From DAOTWP01 sp034435675 (lineage in GTDB: Bacteria > Chloroflexota > Anaerolineae > Aggregatilineales > Phototrophicaceae), in the NCBI GenBank assembly GCA_034435675.1, contig DAOTWP010000295.1, positions 1-46,291 on the forward strand: a stretch of 46,291 nt of DNA, in the 5' to 3' direction. Of this stretch, positions 24,691 through 33,298 are shown piece by piece; position 1 is the stretch's first letter, and each line of letters opens with the position of its first letter. Both the position numbers and the translations under genes were made by a program. The notes beneath the pieces were generated by a model. It saw only the letters and a program-made list of their open reading frames with translations, had not been told where the DNA came from and searched no databases.

Positions 24691-25741
24691 ACAACGCTTT
24701 GTCCTTGACTTGACGACCTTCACCCGGCACAGTGTACTGCCGGAAGACGCCATCGGGGATGTGCGTGTCAATATGGGTGACCGCGTGGACATCAAGCAGG
24801 TGGTCGCGCACGGCACCATTCCCGCACGCTATGTCATCGTCGAAGCAGCGCAGCAGCTGCGCCTGAAAGATCCTGCCGAACTGGAAAACTATGTCACCGT
24901 TGATTTGCGCAACGCGGTTGATGTCGGACGCACGCTGGCGCAGCACGGGCGGCGGGTGGTCAGTGCCCCGGTCACCGGGCTGGTCAGCTATATCGGGCAG
25001 GGGCGCATCATCCTGCAGGAAACGCCGGAACTGGTTGAACAGGAAGCCGGGGTCAATGGCAGGGTGATTAAGGTCATTCCTGGTCGCGGGGTGGTGGTCG
25101 AAGCTACCGGCACGCTCATTCAGGGCGTGTGGGGCAACGGCAAAAACCGGTTGGGACCGCTGCGCGTGGAGCCTACGATTGGGCTGGAGAATATCACCGA
25201 AGACACGCTAGACATTCAGTATCGCGGCGCAGTCGTCGTTACGCGGCAGCCGCTGCGGGCAAGCGGGCTGGCGGTCATGCAGGAAGTCGCTTTTGCCGGG
25301 ATTGTTGCCCCCAGCATGGATGCCGATTTGCGCGAACAGGCGCGGCAGATGGACGCCGCAATCATGCTGACCGAAGGCTTTGGCTCGGCGCGGATGAATT
25401 CGACCATTTTTGCCCTGCTGGCAGCGCTCGTCAACAAGCAGGTGACACTTGATGCCGCGATGGGTGACCGCTTTTCCACCCAGCGCCCCGAACTGGTGGT
25501 CAATATCGCCGTGCGCGCCGGGGAACGCCCGCCAGCGCCGCAGCCAACCCCGCTTAAAGTCGGCGCAAATGTGCTGGTCACACGCGATCCTCATGCGGGC
25601 GTGGGGGGCAGAGTTGTGGATTTGCCAAAACCCCCCCAGTTGATAGACAATGGACTGCGTGTATTTTGTGCAGTGGTGGAATTAAACACCGGCGGGACAG
25701 TCAATATCCCACTGGCGAATCTTGAAGTTTATGGCAAATAA
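24677..25741 (+). CDS. Beta-rich cytoplasmic partner of the MutL-like ATPase, unknown function
   Basis: A 354-residue soluble protein without signal peptide. It is predicted beta-rich, with Gly/Val-rich barrel-like segments: RRVVSAPVTGLVSYIGQGRI (about 97-116), NGRVIKVIPGRGVVVEATG (about 130-148) and a KOW-like end (GVGGRVVDLPKP, about 313-324). The first segments recall barrel-sandwich hybrid folds. The middle holds VAFAGIVAPSMDADLREQA and LTEGFGSARMNSTIF. I do not recognise the family. The GTG at 24677 lies inside the end of the ATPase gene, with GGGGGAT as ribosome site, so the pair is translationally coupled and likely interacts. Confidence 0.8.
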   Translation: MDYVEQRFVLDLTTFTRHSVLPEDAIGDVRVNMGDRVDIKQVVAHGTIPARYVIVEAAQQLRLKDPAELENYVTVDLRNAVDVGRTLAQHGRRVVSAPVTGLVSYIGQGRIILQETPELVEQEAGVNGRVIKVIPGRGVVVEATGTLIQGVWGNGKNRLGPLRVEPTIGLENITEDTLDIQYRGAVVVTRQPLRASGLAVMQEVAFAGIVAPSMDADLREQARQMDAAIMLTEGFGSARMNSTIFALLAALVNKQVTLDAAMGDRFSTQRPELVVNIAVRAGERPPAPQPTPLKVGANVLVTRDPHAGVGGRVVDLPKPPQLIDNGLRVFCAVVELNTGGTVNIPLANLEVYGK

Positions 25742-25794
25742 TCAGCGGCAAATGCGCGACACCTGCCCTGTGCTAACGAAAGGGGTCTCAAGAG

Positions 25795-26862
25795 ATGAGC
25801 AGACGCGGCGGCAATGACGACATCTTTGATGATGACGACTTTAACTTTGATGATGATTTTAGTTTTGAGGACCAACCGGCAGGCGGCAGCGGCGGGAAGC
25901 GCGGTGGGCTGGATGACCTGCGCAGTAGTGCCGGTGATGATTTCGTCTTCGATGATGAATTTGGGGATGACAGCACCGACATCAGCGACGACGATTTCCC
26001 GTTGGGCACGGACAGCGATGAACCCGACTTTGGCGGCGAGGAAGCGCAGGAGGGCGGCGGACCGAACCGCGTGTTCATCTTTGCGGCAATTGCGCTCGTC
26101 GGCATTGTCGTCCTCGGCCTGGTGCTGATTCTGGCGCTGAGCAACCGTGGTCCCGATCAGGTGGCGCTAAGCATCACCGAGACGGTATCGTTTATCGAAA
26201 CCAACAACGCCGAGGTGGCGCTGCTCTCCACACAAACGGAGCTTGCGAATATCGAACAGCAAACTGCCGCGCCGCTGACCGAAACGGCACTCTCTATTCA
26301 GTTGACCAGCGATGCTGTTGCTACCCAGCAGGCGCAAACGGCAACCGCCGAGTTCGAGGCGCAGGAAACGGCTAGCGCGCAGACGCAGTCGGCGCAGGAA
26401 ACGCTCGATGCGCAGCAGGACGCCCTGATTCAGCAGCAGACCGCCGACGCACAGGGGACGGTGGACGCTCGGGCGACCAGCGACGCGGGGACGGCGATTG
26501 CAGGCGGCAGCACCGGCGGACCGGAAGCGTCCCCGACGCAGGACCAGATTGTCCCGCCTGAATTCAACTCGACGAGTGTTGCGCTGACTGCGACGGCGTT
26601 GTTCCAAACGCTGCAACCGCCCACCCCCGGCGGCGGGGTCGCCCAGATCGCCACGCCGACACCGGATCAGTTCGGGGTAATCCCCACGCAGCTCCCTGAA
26701 GGCGGCTTGTTTGACGACTTCGTGCAGGGCAGCGGCGGCATGGGTGTGATTGCGCTGATGGCGTTCGGGCTGGTCGGTGTGATTATTGTCTCGCGCCGTC
26801 TGCGGGTAGTGAATGAGCGGGCTGTGCGCAGCAGCAGGAACGACAGCGGGAAGAAGCAGTAG
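25795..26862 (+). CDS. Acidic membrane protein with Ala/Thr/Gln stalk
   Basis: A 355-residue protein. The cytoplasmic N-terminus (1-95) is Asp/Phe-rich (NDDIFDDDDFNFDDDF, DDFVFDDEFGDD). A membrane helix spans about 101-121. An Ala/Thr/Gln-rich stalk (about 130-240) has phrases like TQTELANIEQQTA and TQSAQETLDAQQ. A Pro-rich linker is followed by a second helix (about 315-335) and a basic tail ending GKKQ. The plan matches the giant protein at 18296: acidic inside, rod outside, second helix at the end. GGGG lies 11 nt before the ATG. It is last in the cluster, before a strong terminator. Confidence 0.8.
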   Translation: MSRRGGNDDIFDDDDFNFDDDFSFEDQPAGGSGGKRGGLDDLRSSAGDDFVFDDEFGDDSTDISDDDFPLGTDSDEPDFGGEEAQEGGGPNRVFIFAAIALVGIVVLGLVLILALSNRGPDQVALSITETVSFIETNNAEVALLSTQTELANIEQQTAAPLTETALSIQLTSDAVATQQAQTATAEFEAQETASAQTQSAQETLDAQQDALIQQQTADAQGTVDARATSDAGTAIAGGSTGGPEASPTQDQIVPPEFNSTSVALTATALFQTLQPPTPGGGVAQIATPTPDQFGVIPTQLPEGGLFDDFVQGSGGMGVIALMAFGLVGVIIVSRRLRVVNERAVRSSRNDSGKKQ

Positions 26863-26877
26863 GCAGGCAAAAACGGA

Positions 26878-26908
26878 CAGGGCGTCCCACAGGGACACCC
26901 TGCTTTTT
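26878..26908. terminator. Bidirectional Rho-independent terminator
   Basis: CAGGG-x-GTCCC and GGGAC-x-CCCTG form an 11-position stem with one mismatch and a 3-nt loop. Plus-strand reading continues C and five T. Minus-strand reading gives CCG and five T. It ends both the ATPase cluster and the convergent PBP/zinc-finger operon. Confidence 0.88.
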
Positions 26909-26936
26909 GTGCCGCTTGCGTCTGTGCCAGCATAGG

Positions 26937-27245
26937 CTACATCTGCTCATCGGATGGGGGCGGGGCACTGCCCCCACCACGCACCGCCTGCTCCCAAGGT
27001 TTTTTCGCGTCCCCGCTGTAGCCCATCTCGCGCAGTCGTGCGATTTCCAGGCGCTCCAGCGTGGCTGCCACTGCCGCCCACGCCTCGCGCGGAATGGGAC
27101 GATGCACCCCGCGCAGGTCGCTGTAGACATAGCCGACACCCTTGCACCAGTCGCAGTCCTCGGCACTGCTGGCGTCGGCAAAGTCATCCTGCACCCAGCC
27201 ATAGCCATCACACGACGGACAGCGCACAATGTTTTCGTCCGTCAT
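26937..27245 (-). CDS. Small DnaJ-type zinc-finger protein
   Basis: A 102-residue soluble protein. Its N-terminal half has two CxxCxGxG-like knuckles, CPSCDGYGWV (about 9-18) and CDWCKGVGYVY (about 30-40), the pattern of the DnaJ central zinc domain. There is no J domain. A helical segment (REAWAAVAATLERLEIARLR) and a Gly/Pro-rich end follow. Such small proteins may bind unfolded protein or nucleic acid; the real role is unknown. It starts 3 nt after the stop of the class B PBP gene and is surely co-transcribed with it. Confidence 0.75.
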   Translation of the reverse strand: MTDENIVRCPSCDGYGWVQDDFADASSAEDCDWCKGVGYVYSDLRGVHRPIPREAWAAVAATLERLEIARLREMGYSGDAKKPWEQAVRGGGSAPPPSDEQM

Positions 27246-27248
27246 CCG

Positions 27249-29513
27249 CTAGCCTCCTGCGGTGCCGCCAGTGGGCACCTGCAATTCGATATACGGCTCA
27301 GTATTCCACCATTCGGGAAAGGGCGCAGCAGGCGCACCAAAGTAAGCGTCCAGAATGCGCCGCGTGATCGGCGCTGCCACTTCCGAACCTTCGCGCGAAT
27401 TGGGCACGACGACAGCGATGGCGATTTGCGGGTTATCCGCCGGGGCATATGCCACAAACCAGGCATGCGGTTCAATCCGCCCGGACTGTGCCGTGCCGGT
27501 TTTGCCGCAGGCGGTGTACGCAATTGCCTGGAACGCGAAGCGCGCGGTGCCGCGTTCCTGATCGCTGACCACGCGGCACATGCCGTCCTGTACAATCGCC
27601 AGCGTCTCCGGCGTCAGCCCGATATCGCCCTGTGCGGTGGGCGTGGCGCTAAACGTCACTGGAGCGCCGTCAAAGCCGCCGACCTGCTGCACGATAAACG
27701 GCTGGAACAGCGTGCCGCCGTTGGCAATGCCTGCCACCATGTGCGCCATCTGGATCGCCGTTACCTGCACATCGTTCTGCCCAATAGCGCTGGAAATCGC
27801 CGCCTCGACGCTGGTCAGCGAGGGCAGGCTTCCGGGCGCTTCGCGGTAGATGGGCGGCAGCCCGGTAGGATTGCCCAGCCCCATACTCTGCGCATAGCGC
27901 ATCAGCGTGCCGGGTCCGGTTTCGTTGTAGAGCCGTGCGCCTGCCGTGTAGTAAAACGGATTGCACGACGCCATCAGCGCCCCGGCAATGGTCACATCGC
28001 CCGTGGGCGGCAGCCCGTCCACCAGGGTCCAGTCCGAACGTGACGGCAGGGTATCCCCGAAAGGCTGCCCGTTCCACACCCCATCGCAGTAGAAGATTTC
28101 GTCCGGGGTCCACAAACCTTCCTGTGCGGCGGCAGCAGTCGTGATGATCTTGAAGGTTGAACCGGGGGCGTACTGCCCCTGTGTGACGCGGTTGAACAGC
28201 GGTTCGCGCGGATCGTTGACGAATCCGGCGATATACGCCTGCGGGTCGAAGATCAAGCCCCACAGATCGGGATTAAAGATGCCAGGGTCATAGGTGGGAT
28301 AGCTCGCCAGCGCCAGCACCGCGCCGGTGTTGACATCCAGCACCACCGCGCCGCCGCCTGCCGCACGCCCTGGCGCGCCCCAGTTGCCGCCTGCATAGAA
28401 GAAGGCGTCTGCCAGCGCGTTCGCGGTTGCCAGTTGCAGGTTGCGGTCAATCGTCAGCATGACCGGCTGCGGCGCGCGCCCGCTGCTGCCGCCCAGTTCA
28501 CGGATGGTCGTGCCGCCCGGTTCAACGATGCGGATCACGCTGGATGCCTGCCCGGCGAGTTCCGCCTCGTAAGCCGCTTCGACACCATCGCGCCCGACCA
28601 GATCGCCCGGCTGGTAGCCGCGTCCCTGTTCGCCTTCCTGCACGGGAGAAACATAGCCGACCACATGCGCAATCGCGCCGCGCCCATAATAACCGCGCGT
28701 ACTGCGGGTGCGAATCCGACCGTTTGCCTCGCTGCTGCCGCACAGCGTATTCAGGTCGCCGCTGTAGCGGGCATAGGCGTCGGGATCCATATCGCCCACA
28801 TAAAACAGCGTATCAGCGTTATAGCCACCGACAAACGCTGCCATTTCCGGGCGGGGGCGGCGCAGGGCGATGGTCAGCAGGTTGATGCATTCGTTTTCGC
28901 CGAACATGCTGTCCCGCGAGACGAACACTGCCACTGAAGCGCCGTTTTGCTGCACCAGCGGCAGCCCGCTGCGGTCATAGATGCTGGCACGTGGTAAGCG
29001 GGTCGTGTCAACGCGCACCTGCCCGTCCGGCGCTAAACCGTCGAAGATGTCCAGCATAGACCATGCAACCCGCCAGCCGCGCGGGGTGCTGACCAGCCGC
29101 ATCACCCGCAGCGGGTCGTCAATGCTGCCAAAGCGCGGCGAGGTGAGTGTAATGCCGTAGCGCACGATGGCGGTTTCACCATTGAGCGTTTCGCCCTGAA
29201 TCACATAGTTGATGCTATCGATTTCCAGGTCCTGAGCCACACGCTGGTAACGCGCGGTGAACAATTGCAGCGGGTACAGATCGCGGCTGGGCTGGGCGAT
29301 CAGGTTGAACATCGCCTCGTAGTTCCCGCCGTTCCACGCGCTCAGGAACTGCTCAACCACCGCGCGCGGCGATTGTTCCGGCTGCGCGGCAGCATCCCCG
29401 GCGGCGGGGATATTCTGGGCGGCAGGCGCACAGGCAGTCAGCGCCAGCAGCAGCAGCCATGCCAACAGCAGGGCAGCGCGTTGCTTCGGACATTGTGCAT
29501 CAAAAGGTACCAT
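27249..29513 (-). CDS. Class B penicillin-binding protein with NTF2/MecA_N-like domain
   Basis: A DD-transpeptidase that cross-links peptidoglycan. From the chosen ATG (754 residues), the N-terminus is a lipoprotein-like signal (LLLAWLLLLALTAC). An NTF2-like MecA_N domain follows (about 45-160; VVEQFLSAWNGGNYEAMFN). A class B dimerisation region comes next (PRASIYDRSG, then YQPGDLVGRDGVEAAYE). The transpeptidase domain has SxxK as PGSTFK (S452), the SCN triad and KTGT. This is the layout of PBP2a/PBP3-type low-affinity PBPs. The longest form starts at 29543. I prefer 29513 for its signal peptide length and upstream GGTGAG, but this is uncertain. It heads an operon with the zinc-finger gene and is divergent from the histidine kinase. 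Confidence 0.9.
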   Translation of the reverse strand: MVPFDAQCPKQRAALLLAWLLLLALTACAPAAQNIPAAGDAAAQPEQSPRAVVEQFLSAWNGGNYEAMFNLIAQPSRDLYPLQLFTARYQRVAQDLEIDSINYVIQGETLNGETAIVRYGITLTSPRFGSIDDPLRVMRLVSTPRGWRVAWSMLDIFDGLAPDGQVRVDTTRLPRASIYDRSGLPLVQQNGASVAVFVSRDSMFGENECINLLTIALRRPRPEMAAFVGGYNADTLFYVGDMDPDAYARYSGDLNTLCGSSEANGRIRTRSTRGYYGRGAIAHVVGYVSPVQEGEQGRGYQPGDLVGRDGVEAAYEAELAGQASSVIRIVEPGGTTIRELGGSSGRAPQPVMLTIDRNLQLATANALADAFFYAGGNWGAPGRAAGGGAVVLDVNTGAVLALASYPTYDPGIFNPDLWGLIFDPQAYIAGFVNDPREPLFNRVTQGQYAPGSTFKIITTAAAAQEGLWTPDEIFYCDGVWNGQPFGDTLPSRSDWTLVDGLPPTGDVTIAGALMASCNPFYYTAGARLYNETGPGTLMRYAQSMGLGNPTGLPPIYREAPGSLPSLTSVEAAISSAIGQNDVQVTAIQMAHMVAGIANGGTLFQPFIVQQVGGFDGAPVTFSATPTAQGDIGLTPETLAIVQDGMCRVVSDQERGTARFAFQAIAYTACGKTGTAQSGRIEPHAWFVAYAPADNPQIAIAVVVPNSREGSEVAAPITRRILDAYFGAPAAPFPEWWNTEPYIELQVPTGGTAGG

Positions 29514-29609
29514 TGGCGCACTCACCATCATCTCAACCAGCATTGCGGGGTGGCAGACATGGCGCGCTGCCTTCGAGGGCTGCGCTCCCTTTACCCCTGC
29601 TCTATCCCC

Positions 29610-29636
29610 GCGCCCAACCGTTACGGTTGAGGGCGC
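29610..29636. promoter_or_regulatory. Palindrome between the PBP and histidine kinase genes
   Basis: CAACCGT and ACGGTTG are perfect 7-bp arms around a single T. Outside them, GCGCC and GGCGC extend the symmetry with a small bulge, giving a 27-nt imperfect palindrome. It lies between divergent genes and 10 nt before a TATAGC hexamer (29646) facing the kinase. Its size fits an operator for a dimeric repressor or activator. Confidence 0.55.
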
Positions 29637-29654
29637 AAATTTAACTATAGCGAT

Positions 29655-32600
29655 ATGGAGCAGCAGCGTCCAGACACAGGAAACCGGATTCTGGACTATA
29701 CTGAGGAGCAGCGTTCAGACTATTACGGCAGCAGGCATATGACTCAACAACCGCAGGAACACCCACAGTCCCCCGATTATGGCTTGTCCTCCGCCGCTGT
29801 GCTGTCCGCCATCAGCGCGGATATTACAGTTTTCCGGCAGCTTGTGGACAAGGCAAACAGCGCCATTGACATCTGCGCGCTGGACGGGCGGGTGATTTAT
29901 GCCAATGCGGCATGGCATCGGCAGTTTCGCCTGCCAGCGCCCGTGCCGGAACTGTTGCAACTGGCAGATCGTGTGCTGCCGGAGGATCGTGAGTTCTGGC
30001 GCGCGGTGCTCCAGCGGCGCAGCGAAAGCGGCGAAAACTGGCACGGCATTCTGCAACTGCGGCGTTATGACACCAGCCTGTTTCATGCGCGAGTGACGGT
30101 GGTGCTGCTGCGCGACAGTGCCGGGCGTCCAATGGCGTACAGCACAATGACTGACGATGTCAGCGAAATGCATGACCTCATGGAGACGCTGGAGCAGCAG
30201 ACCGCCCGCCTCAGCGCTGCCGCCAGCGTGTCCGATACGATTATCGCCAGCGGCGAAACGCAGCAGCTTCTGCACAACGCCACGCAGTTGTTGTGCCAGA
30301 GCTTCGGCTATCGTTGTGTGCGCGTGGCGCGTTACCGCCCGGCACAGAACGCCCTGGAAACCATCGCGCTGTACGGCGCGCTGGGCGAAACAGAGGCGGC
30401 AATGACGCCCGACCAACGACTGCTCTCACTGAGTGTCCCCAGTTTATCGCGCTGGGTGATTGAGCAGCGCCAGATGGTCATCGTCAACGATGTCAGCAGC
30501 GACCCGCGTTTCCGCCCCGATGCGCTGTTCCCGGACATTGCCTCGGAGATAATTCTGCCGCTGCTTGCCAGCGATCACCTGCTGGGTACGCTCAGTGTAC
30601 AAAGCGAATTTCGCGACACCTTCGACCCGCTGGATGCCGAAATGCTGGGGACGATTGCCGACCAACTGGCGATGGCACTCAACAATGCGCGACTGTACGA
30701 AGAACTGCGCGAACGCGCGCAGGATCTGGCGGCGTTGAGCGAAATCAGCCTGACGGTTAACGCGACGCTTGATGTTCAGGAATTGGCGCGGATTGTCTAT
30801 CAGGCAGTCTACCGCTTGCAGCAGCCGGATGTCTTCCAGTTTGGCATCTACGAACCGGATCGGCGCGCGATTTTGCTGCAAACCCACACGCAAAGTGGTG
30901 TAGAACGGCGTGAACTGCCTTTTGACCCGCAGACCGATCTGCTTTCGCAGGTCATCGAAACGGCGACGGCAGCATTCTGGCGCGGCAGCCGCGAACGGGA
31001 CGACAGCCGTCCGCTGTTTTACATTCCGCCCGATGCGCCGGAATCGCTGCTGATGGTGCCGATGTACGCCAGAAACCGTGTTATCGGGGTGCTGTCTGCC
31101 GAGTCGCGGCGCGAAGGCGCGTTTGACGACAGCGACTTGCAGATGATGCTGACGTTTGCCAGCAGTGTTGCCGTTGCGCTGGAAAACGCGCAGCTGCATG
31201 AGCAGGTCGCCGCCAACCTGGAGTCCATCCGCCAGCGGGCGGACCGCCTCGCCCGGATGCACCGCGCCGCAACCGCAATCAGCGCAACGCTGGACACGCG
31301 CACGGTGCTGAACAGCGCGGCACGGCTGTTGACCGAAGTGTTCGCGGTGCCACACTGCGGCATCGTGCTGATTAACCCGGACGACAGTACAGCGCTGCTG
31401 GCGGCGGAGTACCCTGAAACCGGCAGTGTGGGCAGTCTGGTTTCGCTGTCGAACAGCGCCATCTTTGAGGCGTTCAACAGCGCGGAGCACACACTCGAAG
31501 TCGATCAGGTGATGCGCTTCGTCGCAGATGAAAACACAAACGAGGCGCTGCGGGCACTGGGGGTGCAGACCACGCTGCTGGCACCGCTGGTGGTGCGCGA
31601 GCGTTTGATCGGTAGTGTCGGGCTGGACAGCGACCAGACGCAGGAAGCATTCACACCGGAAGATCACGCCATGCTGACCAACCTGGCGCACCAGATCGCG
31701 CTGGCAGTCAGCAATGCTGACCTGTACGAGCAGGCAGTGCTGGCTAACCGCCTGAAAAGTGAATTTCTGGCGAATATCAGCCACGAACTGCGCACCCCGT
31801 TGAACGCGATTATCGGCTACAGTGAAATGCTGCTCGGCGGCGCGTATGGTGACATCAGCGACAAGCAGGAAGACCGCTTGCAGCGCGTGCATACCAGCGG
31901 CAGGCACCTGCTGGAACTGATTAACCATGTGCTTGACCTGAGCAAAATTGAGGCCGGGCAGTTTGAATTGCAGTTCAGCCTGCTGAATATCGTGGAACTG
32001 CTGCACGAAACTTTTAACGATGTGCTGCCGCAGGCGGAGGCAAAACAGCTTCGCCTGACACTACAGTTGGCGGAGGAACTGCCGATCATCTATGCCGACC
32101 GGGGGCGCATCCGGCAGGTAGTCATTAACCTGCTTGGCAACGCGGTCAAATTCACGACAGAAGGCAGTATTACGCTGAGCGCCTACCCACTGAATGCGGC
32201 GGACTTTGGCAGGCAGCCGCGCCTGCTGAGCCAGATTCAGCAGCAGGGCGGCACATGGATCACCATTAAGGTACAGGATACGGGTATTGGTATCAAGCCG
32301 GAAGATCAGGCGATTGTCTTTGACGCTTTTCGGCAGGTGGATGGCTCCAGTGTGCGCGAATACGAGGGCACCGGGTTGGGGCTGGCGATCACACGGCAGT
32401 TGGTGACGATGCACGGCGGCTATATCTGGCTGGAAAGCACGCCGGGCATGGGCAGCACCTTCCTGGTGCTGCTGCCAGCACATCAGGAATTCGGTAAGGA
32501 TACGCCTGACGACGCGCCGCTGACCGTGACACGCGACGAGCGCCCGCTGCTGCTGGCGATTGACGATGACCCCGCCGCGCTGCAACTGCTGGAAGATTAC

Positions 32601-33284
32601 CTGCGTGACAGCGCCTACCAGTTGGTGACGACCAGCGATGTGGACGATGCGCTGCGGTTGGCGCGTGAAGCACAGCCCGCCGTGATTATCAGCGATGTGG
32701 TCATGCCCGGCATCAACGGCTGGGAACTGCTGGTTAACCTGAAACGCGACAGCGCTACCAGCTATATTCCGGTGATCATCCTTACGGTGACGGATCAGGA
32801 GGCGACGGCGTATTCGCTGGGCGCGTCGGTGTTTTTGAAGAAGCCCGCCAATCAGGAGGAAATCCTGTCCGTGCTGGAACGGCTGATTCAGGTGCCCACG
32901 CGCAAACCACTGCTGATCGTGGACGATAACATGGGGCAGCGCACCCTGCTGGCGAGTGTGCTTAAGCGCGCGGGCTACGCGGTGGAAGCGGTTGCCAGCG
33001 CAGAGGACGCGCTCGTCTGGCTGGCACAGCAGCACCCGGCGCTGCTGCTGCTGGACCTGTCACTGCGCGGCATGTCCGGCATGGAACTGATGGACGTGCT
33101 CAAGGCGAACCCGGTGACGCGCAATATTCCGGTGATCGTCATCACGGGCAAGGAACTGACCAACGCAGAATTTACCAGCCTGCGCGAACGCATTTTCAAG
33201 GTGCTGCAAAAGGGGCGCTTTTCCGGCACGATGCTGGTCGAACAGGTGCACCTGGCGCTGGATGACGAAGGTGAGGCAAAGTGA
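29655..33284 (+). CDS. Hybrid sensor histidine kinase with PAS, three GAF and two receiver domains
   Basis: A 1,209-residue cytoplasmic sensor without membrane helices. Order: PAS (about 55-170; DGRVIYANAAWHRQF), three GAF-like domains (about 190-355, 365-520 and 535-695), a HisKA dimerisation helix (EFLANISHELRTP, phospho-acceptor H710), an HATPase with N-box VVINLLGNAVKFT and G-boxes DTGIGI and GTGLGLAI, and two receivers. Receiver 1 has D1014 (ISDVVMPG) and receiver 2 has D1134 (LLDLSLRG). No DNA-binding output is attached and no partner regulator lies beside it, so it signals to an unknown protein. The longest ATG is used. The ATG at 29739 is a good alternative, because a TATACT box lies at 29697. 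The gene is divergent from the PBP. Confidence 0.93.
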   Translation: MEQQRPDTGNRILDYTEEQRSDYYGSRHMTQQPQEHPQSPDYGLSSAAVLSAISADITVFRQLVDKANSAIDICALDGRVIYANAAWHRQFRLPAPVPELLQLADRVLPEDREFWRAVLQRRSESGENWHGILQLRRYDTSLFHARVTVVLLRDSAGRPMAYSTMTDDVSEMHDLMETLEQQTARLSAAASVSDTIIASGETQQLLHNATQLLCQSFGYRCVRVARYRPAQNALETIALYGALGETEAAMTPDQRLLSLSVPSLSRWVIEQRQMVIVNDVSSDPRFRPDALFPDIASEIILPLLASDHLLGTLSVQSEFRDTFDPLDAEMLGTIADQLAMALNNARLYEELRERAQDLAALSEISLTVNATLDVQELARIVYQAVYRLQQPDVFQFGIYEPDRRAILLQTHTQSGVERRELPFDPQTDLLSQVIETATAAFWRGSRERDDSRPLFYIPPDAPESLLMVPMYARNRVIGVLSAESRREGAFDDSDLQMMLTFASSVAVALENAQLHEQVAANLESIRQRADRLARMHRAATAISATLDTRTVLNSAARLLTEVFAVPHCGIVLINPDDSTALLAAEYPETGSVGSLVSLSNSAIFEAFNSAEHTLEVDQVMRFVADENTNEALRALGVQTTLLAPLVVRERLIGSVGLDSDQTQEAFTPEDHAMLTNLAHQIALAVSNADLYEQAVLANRLKSEFLANISHELRTPLNAIIGYSEMLLGGAYGDISDKQEDRLQRVHTSGRHLLELINHVLDLSKIEAGQFELQFSLLNIVELLHETFNDVLPQAEAKQLRLTLQLAEELPIIYADRGRIRQVVINLLGNAVKFTTEGSITLSAYPLNAADFGRQPRLLSQIQQQGGTWITIKVQDTGIGIKPEDQAIVFDAFRQVDGSSVREYEGTGLGLAITRQLVTMHGGYIWLESTPGMGSTFLVLLPAHQEFGKDTPDDAPLTVTRDERPLLLAIDDDPAALQLLEDYLRDSAYQLVTTSDVDDALRLAREAQPAVIISDVVMPGINGWELLVNLKRDSATSYIPVIILTVTDQEATAYSLGASVFLKKPANQEEILSVLERLIQVPTRKPLLIVDDNMGQRTLLASVLKRAGYAVEAVASAEDALVWLAQQHPALLLLDLSLRGMSGMELMDVLKANPVTRNIPVIVITGKELTNAEFTSLRERIFKVLQKGRFSGTMLVEQVHLALDDEGEAK

Positions 33285-33298
33285 CACTGCCCGCTCTC

